From Lineus longissimus (Eukaryota > Nemertea > Pilidiophora > Heteronemertea > Lineidae), in contig NC_088313.1 in the NCBI RefSeq assembly GCF_910592395.1, positions 19,484,437-19,548,436 of the forward strand: a stretch of 64,000 bases of DNA. The letters run 5' to 3'. Within the stretch, counting starts at the first letter, position 1. Each line of letters begins with the position of its first letter. A program made the translations under genes and the position numbers. Below, one piece after another: positions 36,901 through 51,900 of the stretch. The notes beneath the pieces were generated by a model. The model did not search any database. It worked only from the letters and a program-made list of their open reading frames with translations, and was not told the DNA's origin.

Positions 36901-39900
36901 GTGTCTGTAAGCTAGCGAGAAATTCTAGACTCTACCTGTTTCGCATTTGCCATTACCACTACAGCCAAGTGGGCATGTCTTCGGGAAGACTGGCGGAGTG
37001 CCGTTAGCTTGTGGCATCTTGATCATATTGTTCCTACAGCTTTCAATGGCGGTGCCGATGGCATCCTTTACAAATCTTGTGTCACCTGTTCTCTGAAATA
37101 AGACAAATTCGTCAGATATGATCATGGCTTATATGTTTCGTAGATCTTTATTGCCACCCTTTTTTATCAGTATTTTTTAGGACTTTTTGTTGTACTAACC
37201 AATCTGATGACCCTAATAATGCTTTTCCTATGTAGAATTGAAACAATCAGAGGGGAGACTACACGAGATCTTATTTAACACAGTTACACAGTACAAAGTT
37301 TGAAAAGTTCGGATTCAGGGGATACCACTAACCTTAATACCATAAAGACAAGAGTTTCTAATGCGTGTCATATTAGCTCCAGGGACGTCCTGACATTTGT
37401 TTAAAACATCACTGTAGTATGTAGTAGTGTCGTTCACCAGTTCAGCACAGAACTTTATAATCTGAGCCTCCGTTGTCCAGTTACCTTTGGGGAGATTGAG
37501 ATTCTGTAAAAGAGACTTTCATCTGTTATTTACCAACACGACACACCTGGCTTCATTGTTACATCATTGATTAGACCCTCGCTTTACTTGTCACAGTAGA
37601 CTGGCGGAATGGGTTGTGAAATTAGGTGTCTTTTTCTCCTCTGTCAAAGGCCTTGTGCAAGGATTCGTGCTAGTATATCATAGTAAACATGTACGAAACA
37701 TGTAAACATTCAAGAATGTCGAGAAATTCAGGTATAAGTGTACTATAAGTGAAACTTTTGGAATGAAAAAAGCTTCAAAAACGTCAAGGCAACCCTGCTT
37801 CTTGCTTGGAGAGCCACCTTGATAAATGTTCAGAGACATACCGCGGGCGGAGGATTCTCGTTTACAGTGATGGAAGGCAGCGATCGAGGTGATAGTGATT
37901 GAAGATTGGCCGCGGATTCTTCGGCCGTCCAGTTGACGACGTCAGTCACGTCCTTGAAGGACTTATCTACAAGAGAAGCGTGAATACGATCTGATGAATT
38001 GATGTACAAAGTTCAGTAAAGGGTTGCTTTGATAGCGATAGTATAAACTGTTTCTCATGTGAATAGGGACTTCAACAGAAATATACAATCACAGCTGACC
38101 TGGCTGCCATCGTTTAGTCATTTAAGCGCAGCATGGTTTCCTGATCCAATTAATACAGTCTCGACTGCAATCAGGACACCTCCCTATTAAAGACACCACT
38201 GTAAAAGCATCTTAAAGCGAGCATAATTTTGTTAGAAACTGGGGTACAAATTAAACGGTGAAAGTGGGTAGCTTCTTTACTCAATATCAAACCCATCCTC
38301 ACCCCAGTTCACGTTGCTGAAATCTCCACTGGTTGGACTACAGTTTGGTGAATTGGGTTTCCCTGGAGACATGATGCACTGACAATAGCTAATGACACCC
38401 ATTGGCTCCGGCTTCACGCCGTAGAATATTGAGTCCTTGACGGTAGCTATTCGCTGTGCTTCCATGAAGTCTAAGGGTTGGAAAGCGGTCCCGTCAGCAC
38501 GGAGGAAGTCCTTCTCGCCGTTAGAGTCAAATAACCCGCATAGACCTGGAAAAGTGAATTGGGCCCGTGATTTATAATGTATCAACATCGAAATGGTCGT
38601 TTCTGGTTCAAACAGCACTCAAAATGTTCCTGCTATGTGAGTGGGAGTTTCGACTGGGCAGGCCAACGTACCTTTTGTGTTCAAAAAGTCCTTTGGTGAA
38701 GGACTGATGATGACATTGATGGCACTGCCGGTGACAAGTATGTCAACGGTAGCGGTTGTTGGCAGGACGATCTGAAGACAGAAAGAAATGAAAATATGAA
38801 TAACTGAGTGCTCTACAAGTTACTCAAAGCCGAGTACTCTACAACTGTATAAACAAAGCCGACTATCGTCAAAACATTGCTAGATTTCTTTTCCGTTGGA
38901 AAGACAGCTCTATAGCATACTTTATAATCCTGCCCCTGTCTGTTGTAGATTTTAGTCATTGGTGTAAGTTCGCCATTTTTATACAGCTTCGTCCTCAGCA
39001 TTGGCGGCTTGTTTGGCTTCACACAAGCTCCGGGTACACATTTCCCACTTGGCACGCTGGTGTCCTTCCTTGGACACCGATCAACCACTAACACGTCATC
39101 ACCGGATTGAACGGCCGCGGCGCATATGCAGGTGGTCTTGGGTTCGCAATCTGTGACTGCTATTTGGACTTGGTAAGGCAGCGTCTTGTGTTTATAGGCG
39201 ACAAAGAAACCGCTCAAGAAGTTGTTGTAGAAACTGAAGAAGAAGATTGTTTTGCAACTAATTCAGAATCGATAATAGCTAGATTTCATAGCGAAACCTT
39301 GGGATCCACTACTGCGTGAGGCACTAAGGTAGATCGGCTGCCACTCTCTCTTCAACAACTGCGATAATGTCACAGTCATCCGATTCCATTGATTGGTAGT
39401 CAACTCAGGAAATTTCTTCAGAAACACTGCCGCTAAGTACAAAGCGGCTTGGTGGCACAGAATGTCACGCATTTCAACCCTATCGCCGCTACGAATCTAA
39501 CTGGCGACCAAGCATCCTCAGTGCTTAGATGGTGCTACGCACTACGAAAGCGAGAACTAAGTGTGATGCTGAAATAGAAAAAATGACAAAATCGTACTTA
39601 CTGTCCATCAAATGTTGTTGTCAACATGTTGCCATCGAAAGTGCACACTGCCTTCTTATCCATATTGTTCGCCACAACCTGTATTCGACCAATTTCTCCC
39701 AAGGTCTCCACCTTCCCTTTGACCTTCTTCTTATAACTGATCACGGCGTGGCAGGTCTTGTCAGAATCGTACAACATATCCATCGTGGCGGCTAGAGGGA
39801 AGGTTTGCGTCTTCCAGCTGTTGCTTGTGATTGGAATCTCGCATCCTTTGTTAGGAGAGCCCATTGGCCACTGGACACTCAGCTGAGCAATCTTACTGTC

Positions 39901-42900
39901 CAGCCCCCTAGGGAAACAAAATTGAACGGGAGTTTGAGGAATGGTACACCATCTTGATAAGAACTTTGAGCCTTCCCCCTATGGACGTTAGCCCTTAGAT
40001 TTTAATGCCACGACGTCGAACATATCCATACCGTAGCCTAATAGAACTGAAGTCCCACTTAAGTAGGGAATATTCAAACCAACCAGTCGTGTGTTTCGCC
40101 TTGTAAACGTTAAAGATTTAACTCGGATTTGTCACCAAATAGTTCAAAAGTCTTGAACTGCGATTCAGTCACACAACACTTTCAACCTACTTTGAGCTCG
40201 AGCTACACTGCGGAAACCCAATTTCGACTACCACAGAGCAGTCCACCTTCCCTTTGCATACAGTTGATGGATCACTGGTCCATTTGACTGTAATCATGGA
40301 ATCGCTTGTGTTTGCTTTGCCTTCGGCGATGGTGACTCCTGGGTGAGGTGGTGGTTCAACTGTTATCTGGAGAGAATGGGACATATACATATTTTGCTGA
40401 TAGTCAAGAGGCTGTGTATCCTGGTTTGGATATTTTCAAAATGGTTTTGGGATCGCAGAAGAATTCTTCATGAGGTCATAGTAGACAAAATAAGCATGAC
40501 GTGAATGTTCGAGGTAAAATCATCATCATCATAATGTTTATTACCTTTTGTTCGAATTCGGACGTCAAACCTACTGGCCAGGGAACGTCAATGTAATTTG
40601 AGCATAATTTGGGCACAAGATTTCCATTAAGATAGCTGAGTGTCTCTTCTAAGGCCTTTTTAGAAGCTTCAGAACACGAATACATAAGATGCTTCGCTTC
40701 TCGTATGGCGTTGACATAATTCCTGAAAGAAAACGGACAAGAGTGATAAATATTTCGAATTGAAACAAAACGCTGTTACATATAATTAATTTCTACCACC
40801 AAAAGCTAAAAATGATCATGTCATCAGTGCAATAATGTGCAAAGAATATCAGCGGCATAGGGAATTCTCAAAGGCTAAAAATAGATACACTATTGATGGC
40901 ACGGACATGTCTGGGTTATTTATACAACTTACAAGCACAGTTCGTCAGTGTTATTTGCATACACTAACGTATGGGTCAGGGTGCTTATCGCGTTCGTGAG
41001 TCCATCAGCTGCCTCTTTAGGATTACATGTTGGTGACGCCGTCTCTGTCTTACTGCCTGGAAGAGAAAGGTAAAGTAGGTTAAATCGGTCTAACAAAGCT
41101 TCACTGGAATCGAATTCAATGTCAGGGGCTTCTGTGTGGAACTTGAACCGTTCTTTTTAAAAGCCTTGCCTTACAGGGCTTTCTATTGGCACGAATATGC
41201 GGCTTACTGGACTTTGCGCAATATTTCGCCAAAAAAGTGTTCTACGCAACGGTACCTTGGTGACTTTTCCTATTCATAATACACAGCCTGTCCATCCTAG
41301 ATCGTGGTTACATGGGGAGTAATCGTTGTAAAATTAGGCCAAACGCAAAGACAGTTTACCCGGGTACCACTATGTTTACGATGCGAACAAGCCGTGTAAG
41401 TCATTATCCAGCATTTTTTCATTGAACATTTGCGGGTACAGCGTCACAGGGAGCAGCATTGAACGGTAAACAGATTCACACCATATTCAGACAACGGCTT
41501 GTAACGGCCATACAGGAAACGATTCGTATCAAAAACCGACGATCACAACTATTCACTTGCTGAGAGTATACATTACGCGCATACATTACATTCAGACATT
41601 TGAGCTTCCAAGCTTTGAGAAATAACAGGTCATGTGCGAATTTGGCATGAAATTTTGGTAATTTACGTGAGTACATTTTCAACCCCGAAAAGTGTGATGA
41701 AGTTATGCTTTTATTAAGTAAAAATCGGTAGGCATGTCCAATAAGACATGTGTTTCAGCTGCCTGGCTGGGTGTGGGTCATCACTCAAAAGTCGTTCTCT
41801 GCAATGCATGCAAGCACTGCGTGTGTGTTTGATTTGTGTACACAATGTACGTTACCCTCTCTACTTCAAATGAATGAACCTCATAAGGGTTTGATTAATT
41901 AATTGTTTGTCGTACCTTCTTCGATCGAGGTCCGAACAAATTTTCAGGCTAGAGTACCGGGGTAAAACATAATGGTCGCTCCCCCATTTCGCTCGTTTCG
42001 TTTCGTTGCGCAAAGTCCAGTAAGCCGCCCTTGAGGGTCTGTAAAGGTTTTTCAAAAATTCAAAACGCTTTATTTTAAGAATGTATGTACCTTTGTCACA
42101 TCTTGCTTTGATGATAGCTTCAGTGTCCGCGGCCAACTTCTTCATCATTTCTAGCTGCTTTGCGTCACATCCCTTTATTGCTGTAGCGGATGCAAGCGCT
42201 TTCAGGTCTGCGGCATATTTACTAGAAGGAAAGATATATGACATTTTATAGTTCCACTCAGCACCCGCAGAGCCCTCTCTCCTCACCCATTTACGAATCG
42301 AAGCCCACCATGTCCCTCACTGACATAAATGAAAATAGTGCCTACGGAAATTCTTGTTATGCATGCATGAAATACCTACGCCCGACCATCAAACGACCAA
42401 CTGCATTTGAAACATGATAGACACCCAGCGACTGGTCTCACTTGATTACACAAAAAAATGAAAAATATATTCGTCGAGCGGGTTCGAACTCGGAACCCTC
42501 GCTGAATCCAGTGCTATGCTGGTGAATAGGCCTACGGTAGCGCCACTGTGGCCTTCTGGAAATCTATTATATCTGAGGGCGTTTGATACATGGTTGACCA
42601 GTCTTTCAAAATGGCGGACGAGCGTTAGTGTTTTCTAACTTGGCCGTTATGGTTTTTATGCATGCACGTCAGCTTTATGCTTATTGCCAATGGTCATTCT
42701 GCACCTGGAGAAGGTGGACGAAGATTGAAATTATTGAGAAGCTTTATGTTGTATTTCATGAGGGAGAATATGTCGAAGCAAACATAGTTTGAGTTGATAC
42801 GCACCTACATAATGCGGTTGTATCCGCACCTAACTGGGTTGACAAGGTCGTCGCATCTTTGACGTATTGATCAAGCTTGCTGAAATCTTCGCTCTTTGCA

Positions 42901-45900
42901 CATGTGCTTGCAGCTTCCTAAAACGAAGGTTACGATCATGACAGCAAATGATACAAGTAAAGGAGTAAAGGTCACTGGTCTGATCATGGTAGCATTTTGT
43001 ACGGTGTCAAACACGCATTTTACATAATGCCATTACCACGCCACCCATCTGACAATAGCCATCACCACAATGTAACATTCACCACTTTATTTTGGCAAGC
43101 CTCGACCAAAATGATGACGGCGCGATAACCTAATGGATATCTGATGAAAGTTATTACTTACTACTGAATCAGTATCTTCCTTTTGATCATCCGACTACAA
43201 AGAACCACATTCCTCTATTACAATGTAGCATGTATTTTACACAGTGCCTTCTTTTGGCGGCAGCAGTCTCGAGTTTTTCTTCGCGATATGTACGGTACGA
43301 TCGAGCTGCACATGCTGTGTTGGTTTTGACGGATCGGAGCCAAAGTTAGATTTTCCTGACGTCTCCAGGCTCATGAATATTCTTTGAATTTATTAATGGA
43401 TATTTTACGGTTTTTATATCTTAAGACTTTCAGGATTCCATTTTATAACACGTACCGTCAGCAAAGGCCAAGGTGGCCACTTCACATCCGTGCAGGATCC
43501 TTCAGCAAGTCCTCTGGGATAGTTCAGCGCTTGCGCCATCTGGGATTTAGTCAGATCAGGGCATGTTGCCATTGAGTCAACGATCCTCTGGACCTCCTTG
43601 GCTAGTTTCCTGAGAATACGAAGAGAGTTACCACAGTCTGCTCACAGCAAACGACAACATGTGTGTACAAATATGCACCGACCTCCTTTTCCATACATGT
43701 TTCCCTTTGCGTATTCAACTAATTACTAAACTCGCACCCTCTCCCTTCTCCATACCTGTGGCATTCTTCTTACTCAACGGCAGTAATCGTAAGGTGGACA
43801 TACAAGTCTTGAAGAACTCCCCATTATGGTAGCTTACTTACGCGCAAGAGGCTTGTGATAATTTCCCGTCCTTGTTGTCTGCAGCCAGGAGAGATTTGTA
43901 TTCTATCTTGAAGAAATCCGCTATCAGTCCTTCACTCCCAGTCGTGTCACAGGTTGACGGAATTACAACTTTGGGTATATCAACCGTCAACACATTCTTG
44001 TACTTATCTGAAATGTAGGACGACATCCATTACAAATTTTAGTATACCTAGATGTCGTCCCATGGTTGGGCACGTAAGCCTGTAGACACCCAAGACCTGG
44101 AGCGTAGCGGAGTGTCGAGGGGACACAAACACATTCAAAGCGACTCTATATTCACCCAGATCCCTAGTGTTTCGTATCACCACGTACTTCGTACCTCATG
44201 GAGGAACGGACCAAGTCGAGGAGGCCAAAAATTTGCAGATCAGGAGCAGGATGTAATATGTAATATGTTCGTGAAGCTTGCACGATCGCACCTTCCCCTT
44301 AACCACCTACCAGCGCAAACACCCATAATTCTCGTCTCCAAGGTTTCGACATAAGACGCCATGCGTTGCATCTGCACTGTTGTACATTTGTCTGTCACAT
44401 TTGCTGTTATACAATCTTTCTTGGTCTTTAAATCACTGAAGAGAAAAATATGCTAGTATTTAGATGGTCAGCTCATTTTGACTCATCACAAGACTCCGAG
44501 ATCATAGGGTCAGCTGACTTGATGGGGCAACATGAAGTCAACCCTGAATTAAGCTGAGAAAGCTACTCAGAATAGTATTTGGAATTGATGTAAACAGAGT
44601 TCTAGAAAAAGCCTTACGTGCAAGCCGTTTGGAACTTGGTCACATTGCCTGCTATGTCCAAAGCATCGTTTGTAAGGGCTTCGAAACATTTGTAGTTGTC
44701 CGTCGCGGGGCAGGTGTCCTGCAATACGACACAGAAAACAAATTAACACAGGCGTTCACCCCAGTTTCGCAAATGCACTCACAAAAGAAAATATCATACC
44801 CAAACCTAATTTTCAGCCACCAAACACAACATTTTCCCACCACCCGTCCTGATGAGAAAACTAACAAATGGATATTTTACGGTTTTTATATCTTAGGATT
44901 TTCAGGATTCCATTTTATAACACGTACCGTCAGCAAAGGCCAAGGTGGCCACTTCACATCCGTGCAGGATCCTTCAGCAAGTCCTCTAGGATAGTTCAGC
45001 GCTTGCGCCATCTGGGATTTAGTCAGATCAGGGCATGTTGCCATTGAGTCAACGATCCTCTGGACCTCCTTGGCTAGTTTCCTGAGAATACGAAGAGAGT
45101 TACCACAGTCTGCTCACAGCAAACGACAACATGTGTGTACAAATATGCACCGACCTCCTTTTCCATACATGTTTCCCTTTGCGTATTCAACTAATTACTA
45201 AACTCGCACCCTCCCCCTTTTCAATACCTGTGGCATTCTAGTTACTCAACGGCAGTAATCGTAAGGTGGACATACAAGTCTTGAAGAACTCCCCATTATG
45301 GTAGCTTACTTACGCGCAAGAGGCTTGTGATAATTTCCCGTCCTTGTTGTCTGCAGCCAGGAGAGATTTGTATTCTATCTTGAAGAAATCTGCTATCAGC
45401 CCTTCACTACCAGTCGTGTCACAGGTTGACGGAATTACAACTTTGGGTATATCAACCGTCAACACATTCTTGTACTTATCTGAAATGTAGGACGACATCC
45501 ATTACAAATTTTAGTATACCTAGATGTCGTCCCATGGTTCGGCACGTAAGCCTGTGGACACCCAAGACCTGGAGTGTAGCGGAGTGTCGAGGGGACACAA
45601 ACACATTCAAAGCAACTCAATATTCACCCAGGTCCCTAGTGCTTCGTATCACCACGTACTTCGTACCTCATGGAGGAACGGACCAAAGCGAGGAGGCCAA
45701 AAATTTGCAGATCAGGAGCAGGATGTAATATGTAATATGTTCGTGAAGCTTGCACGATCGCACCTTCCCCTTAACCACCTACCAGCGCAAACACCCATAA
45801 TCCTCGTCTCCAAGGTTTCGACATAAGACGCCATGCGTTGCATCTGCACTGTTGTACATTTGTCTGTCACATTTGCTGTTATACAATCTTTCTTGGTCTT

Positions 45901-48900
45901 TAAATCACTGAAGAGAAAAATATGCTAGTATTTAGATGGTCAGCTCATTTTGACTCATCACAAGACTCCGAGATCATAGGGTCAGCTGACTTGATGGGGC
46001 AACATGAAGTCAACCGGGAATTAAGCTGAGAAAGCTACTCAGAATAGTATTTGGAATTGATGTAAACAGAGTTCTAGAAAAAGCCTTACGTGCAAGCCGT
46101 TTGGAACTTGGTCACATTGCCTGCTATGTCCAAAGCATTGTTTGTAAGGGCTTCGAAACATTTGTAGTTGTCCGTCGCGGGGCAGGTGTCCTGCAATACG
46201 ACACAGAAAACAAATTAACACAGGCGTTCATCCTAGTTCGCAAATGCATTCACAAAACCTTGAATAAAAACAAGAAAATATCATACCCAAACCTAATTAT
46301 CAGCCACCAAACACGACATTTTCCCACCACCCGTCCTGATAAGAAAACTAACAAATGTGTTGACTTATAACTTACGGCTGTAACTACAGCATTACCGTCA
46401 AAAACGTCTGCTCGATATTTTCTGCTATGCTACGAATGGAAGGAACGTGTTGACATTTTAACCACACCGTTTGTGCAAAAATGGATCAGTGGCGTACAGT
46501 ACACCGAAGATACAGAATTAGTGAGGAATGGGTTCGCCACTTCGCAAGTCCACCATTCCTGACGGAAATGATATGGTATTACATGTTTAGTTTTAAAGAC
46601 ACTGAATTAAACATGGGCAAGTCAGGTCTTTTCCTCCGCTAAAGATCAGAAGAGCAGTCTCTATTGTGTGAGAATACATGAAGGCTACATGTCTATATGT
46701 AATATTTCGCTGCCCAATAAGGTGGACATTAAAGTATATCATACTTTCTTTTGATTTCACATCCTCAACGATACCACTTATATCAAACATACGGCATGAC
46801 TGATACGTACATGCGTCTGGCTGGTGCGTTGAACTTGTCTGTAGTTTACTTACCATGGCTAGGCAAATCCCCCACGAAGGATAACATTTCTGAGTAGCAG
46901 GATCGTGTGGCATGAACGGCAACAACGTCCCATACGTTTTCCCTTTGTCGTTGCTGATGCCAACGATGTAGCCCTGTCCGGGTTCAGGAAGGTTAAACTC
47001 AACTTCATTGAAGGCTATTCTCTTTCCTGGCACAGTGACGACGACATTGGATCTCTTCGGTCCTTGAGACGACCACTGAAAAGAAATAAAAATCGCGTTA
47101 AAATGGGTGACCAACTTCTCTGCCAATAGGTGTTGGGGAAAATTCGGCCATAACATATAGGTTTGGGCGTATACTGGCTCTCATTCAACTTCGTCTCAAC
47201 CAAGTAGCTGATTTCTTTCTCCCGGCGGCAGCGACTTTCTATCTACTTACAGGAGTACAGTTATCCACTACTCGATTAGTTGTCAGCTGGAAACGTACCT
47301 CAACTTTCTCCAAGACGATGCTCAAATCGTCATTATGAATAAGTCCTCCTCCAAAAACGGATGACGATCCGCACGAATCTTTCGTTGTGTCACATAGGCC
47401 ATTGTTCTGGAGTCTAAACGATTTCGGTGGGAACTCTAAACTTGCTGAACAGTCTTCATTCACCCAGCTAGATGTGCATTTGCATTTTCCTGAAATGGAA
47501 TTTGGAATGATAGGTCATGTTCTACCTCGTTTGCTCATCTCTCATACAGGTACATGTAGGCGCACCTAGCAGAAAGCACAGTGTACGAATAAGGTTCAGA
47601 AAATGTGTTCTACCCTGATGTTTTTCAGAGAAATTGACTAACATGCTGATCAAAAGCCCACAACAAAACTCTCTGATGTAGGCGAAGTAGAAGCTGAACT
47701 TGGAGCTGCAACTGTTCTGATTCCTCTCGACTTTGGGTTTGTCACTTCGACACATGACCTTGGCTGATCAGCCACCACACTCAGAAGATTGCCTTAGAGT
47801 TAACTTACCGTCTTCACAACTGCCTCCATATGAATTACACGTCCCTAAACACGATCCCTTTACGATACTGCTCATGATATTGCCACCCAGCTGACTGTCT
47901 GCCAGTGAGAAGTTGACAGAGACCATATTTGCACATCCGTATATGTAAGAGCCCAAGGCATCGACTGCAAAACTTGTATTCCCTGTGAGCTAAAGCAAGA
48001 GCAAAACATACTCGTCAGGTTATAACCAACAATAAAATGATTTCAGCATTTAGCGAAATTAAAGTGGTTCAAAGTTTGAAGTTCTCATTGAAGTTGTTGA
48101 TTACTCGTAGCCACAAATCTCGCCTCGCAACAACGACAGAGCTCCCGGAGCTGATAGCTGATAGTTGATAGTAAAGCATTGGGAAGCTAGTATCTGCATA
48201 AAACTGGTTGACTTCTTCTTTAGCGTTCACTCTGCACTTGGACATGTTACTCTCCAGAGAGTATTCCTACTCCAAGGCGGGATGAGCTGAATGATAATAT
48301 TTGAAATGAAGGAAATACTAAATCGCTTCCTCTATACCTTGATATCCTCAACACAGCTTGCCATAGTTCTGTCAAAGCTTGATGAATACGTAGGAACCTT
48401 CCTACAGGCTTCCACTTCTGGCCTCTTCTTCAAGTACAAGTCACAGAAGCTCACAGCCTTCTGTTCTGTCCAACCGCTACCGACCTGGCTCCAAGCAACT
48501 GCCTGAAATGAATAAATACGGTGATGAATCCGAACGGATGCTCCTTTATTTGAATAAAGTGGACAAACAGGCGTATTACCTGACTTCATGACATCTAGTC
48601 TGGAACTATCCTGATCCAGAAGTGTGTGTGTAACAAAACATGGAAAACTGGATTGGCCTGAGTGGGGGAACTCACCTGCGGCAAAAAATCTGAGTCAATG
48701 ACGTGATCGATGTAGTCCATCACACCAATAGTCTTTCCGAATTTCGTGATGTAGTTCTGTGTATAACTGGCCCATTGTTCCGTGACATCGTTCATGGCTG
48801 TACCTAAAGAGAAAATAGTTTGATAGGTGACTAAAGGATTCAAAGAGACAAAAAACAGGAGCAAAGTGTCATTAGCCAACATGCTACAGAATTTTAAGAA

Positions 48901-51900
48901 CCAGCTCCAACTGGGAAGTTAACATTCATTGAATAAATGGTAGTGTAGAGAGCGCGTAGTGCCGAGATAGAACCTACTCCAATGTAGATCTTTCATCCGC
49001 ATCTGTCCGTTGGCCGTGCACACTCCTGGCTTGTTCTCGTTGCAAACGCAGTATGTGTCTTGTAGATCGACTATCGTGTCGTCCTCGGGTACACCCTTGA
49101 ACACAGATTTTACTGGATCAACCCTGAAATATACGTGACGGATGGAAAATAAGATGCATTTTTCACGATAGTTAGGGTCGATACTGTACAATATCTTTTA
49201 AATGGTGCTTTAATCGCAGTGGAAAGGCCTTATCGAAAACAAAGATATAAGGAAGAACGAAAGTTCTATAAAAAGTCCAAATAAAAACTAATTTACGGAC
49301 AACTGACCTCCAAGCGTTGATGAATTTCGTCGGATGAAGTGACCCATCCGTGGGTAATGTTAGCGTCTCCATATCAGGCGTCTCAAGGTCATCTTCCTTC
49401 TTCTTGTTATATTTGCCGCAGAGACCGAATGTTTGGAAGTAATCATTGGGCGCTGGTGTGATTTGGACGCTCATGTACGTGGCGCGGACGTTCACGTGAA
49501 CGATGGTTCCTTTTGGAAGTTTCACCTAGAGGGGGGATCAGGAAGGAGGGAGGGAGCCATATGATGGTCGGCAAGAAAGAGATAAAAGTGTTCATAGACA
49601 CAATGATTTCTCGTCCATGACGACAGACAGATCCATGGGGGAGTGGTGACAAAAATCTCATGAAAGATCCAATGCTTTTCGTTCTTCAGTGCCATGCACT
49701 TGCCTTGTTCCATTGAAAGTAAAGGGGGAGCACAGACGCAAATCACTAAGCCAGTTCATTCAATATCTGTGACTTGGAGCATTAAGCGGAGGGGGACGTG
49801 TATGGAGAAGGAGGAACCAGTGTAGTTACTACGACCTAACCGCATTTCCTAACCTCGACCGCTTGTCACTCGTTAGAAATTGTATTCGATGTTTTTGATT
49901 AAACGGAGGGGGACACGTACGGAGAAGGAGAACGCAATGTAGTTTTTGAAAGACGTAGTTACGTTTCTTTACCTCGATGACTTGTCCCGATTTCTGTTCA
50001 TAAATCCGCGTTCCTTTCGATCGATTACCCTGGACATAAAACCACCTATAGTACGGACGCTCCTCATGAAACATCTTACTGTCTGGCTTAGAGTTTGTAG
50101 CATTGAATCGCATTGGTCCTTCACGTTTAGGTTCCTTGCATCTATCCAGGACAATGACGTCATCCCCGGATTGGATTGCGACTGCGCAAATGCAGGTGCC
50201 TTGTGGGTAGCATTTGTAGGTGAGAATCTGTACCTCGACTGGCTCTATCTCGTGTTTGTACATGGTGAAGATTCCCGAGAGATAATTGTGGTAATATCTG
50301 GCAAAGAAAGTTAAAGGATGCAATGAACAAACTCAGTCGAAGAACAATACTTTCGTTCTACCGGTACTCGTCAATAATGATGTTCGAAATGATGCTGCCA
50401 TTGACATCACCAGTTTCATCCTAAATGCACCTTTTAAAGCAGCATAAAAGGTAAACATTCCAAGTACTTACAGGCCGTCGAAGGTAGAAATATGAGGATC
50501 GCCGACAGCTTCACAAACAGCAAGGAAGTCCCTGTCCTTCACGTACGTCTGGAAGAAGACAAGTTAGAGTGTACCAAACCTTTTTCGACCATTTACTGAC
50601 TTGAAGTAATGTGACTCGAGGGTGAAATGTCTTATCTGCTTTGATAAGACTTAAACCTTTGTGAGGATATATAGTCCGTACTTCGTTCTCTCCTCCAATT
50701 CCTGATCACCTCCTCACGCTTATATCAAAAGCCAAGTATGGCAACTCTGGAAAATATCAAGTATTCTAGCGAGCGCTGACAACATCTGCCTACCACAGTC
50801 CTGCTTATTTCTCTGCTTGCAATGACCTGATCGCCAACAGTTTGTTTATACTTCAAGATGAAATCTCTCGTCTGCAACCCATCTATCTTCCTTTCAATCG
50901 TGGCCATCAACGGTATGGACGTCTCCTTCTTCTGTATCTCTGGTGTAAAGGTGAACTTGCAGAAGTCGTCCTTGTTCGCGGCGCTGTATTTCCCGACCAC
51001 TACTTGCTCGACGGGTGCCATCGTCGTGATGAAGCTAAACGAGAGAAAGGAATGAGCCGCAAGTACAGCACACTGGGATTCAGTATACCGATGAAGCTCA
51101 TTGTGTACAGCAGTACAGAAAAGATAACAAGAGGGACCTGACTCAATCACCAAAAAGCATATTGATAAACTGGAAAGTGGTAGCAAAGATTGGACAAGAG
51201 CATGAAGCTGTAGATTTCAGTGTCGGGTATGTACTGATGGCCAAACCTAAAACACCAATCCAACTAAACGAGGTGAAGACATCCACCAGTTCATATCAAC
51301 ATTGTTAACCACCAGACAAGGCAAAGGATTGCAGAAGAAGAATATCGCTATATTAAGGCTTGCTCGCTTACTTTGGAGGCATGTCACTTTGTACTGATAC
51401 GTCAATCTCGATCTTACAGTTGGTAAGGTTATAGCAGATGGCAGCCGGGCTGTTGATGAAGGTGATAGGGACGGGGCCGTCTTCTGCCCCCTCAGTAATG
51501 TTGATACTTGATCTGCTTATCCTCGTCTGAAGAGCAACATTTTCTCTCAATTATTACGCGTCTAGAACTACACTTTGGTTAGACGTCAAGAAGCACTGAC
51601 CAAGCAGAAGTGTCCAATCCTACTTCACCGGGACAGCCCGGGTCAAATTGGACAGCAAGCCAATTTCACTTCCCTGGTTTCACTTTTAGAAAGTCGCCTG
51701 GGAACCGTGATCAAACCTCGAATTGGCTCATTGTCTAACCTGACGAACTGATGGAGAACGTGAAGCGACTTCAGTGAATACGCCAAAGGAATTAGCGTAG
51801 ACACGAAGCACTTTTTCAGAGTACAAGTAACAATCCGAATGAAATGTGTACGTTTGATACATTTGAAACATCTCCAGGTCTGTGTAATACGACCTGACAA

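Larger units (their letters stand above)
40545..46190 (-). other. Giant membrane gene: helical Cys-repeat array 2 (units 7-12), exons 30-41
   Basis: Exons: 46190-46090, 45907-45783, 45479-45314, 45081-44928, 44718-44618, 44435-44311, 44007-43842, 43609-43456, 42917-42805, 42221-42091, 41056-40933, 40722-40545. Six units follow the same two-exon plan as array 1: CPATDNYKCFEALT...AC|T, then KDCITANVTDKC, and so on. The phase-2 intron always follows a Cys codon. Units 7-8 and 9-10 are the tandem duplication. Units that end at phase 0 finish with a Cys and a WP segment (VKWPPWPLLT twice, VPWPVGLTSE once), like unit 6 before module 1. The array therefore alternates a phase-1-ending and a phase-0-ending type. 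Confidence 0.8.

Noticed and set aside
38281-38302. Longer version of exon 46 in the giant gene
   Set aside because: Ending at the gt at 38280 puts TAA directly in frame with the next exon; the gtgagg donor at 38303 joins in phase and gives NWDKSFKDV.
44052-45826. Pair of 100-codon plus-strand open frames, almost identical
   Set aside because: They are intron sequence copied by the tandem duplication; the similarity comes from the duplication, and they run antisense to real exons.
47251-47298. Shorter exon 28 using donor gtacgt after 47299
   Set aside because: Both donors keep phase, but the longer form retains a Cys and has a better donor (gtaagt). It stays a possible alternative splice.
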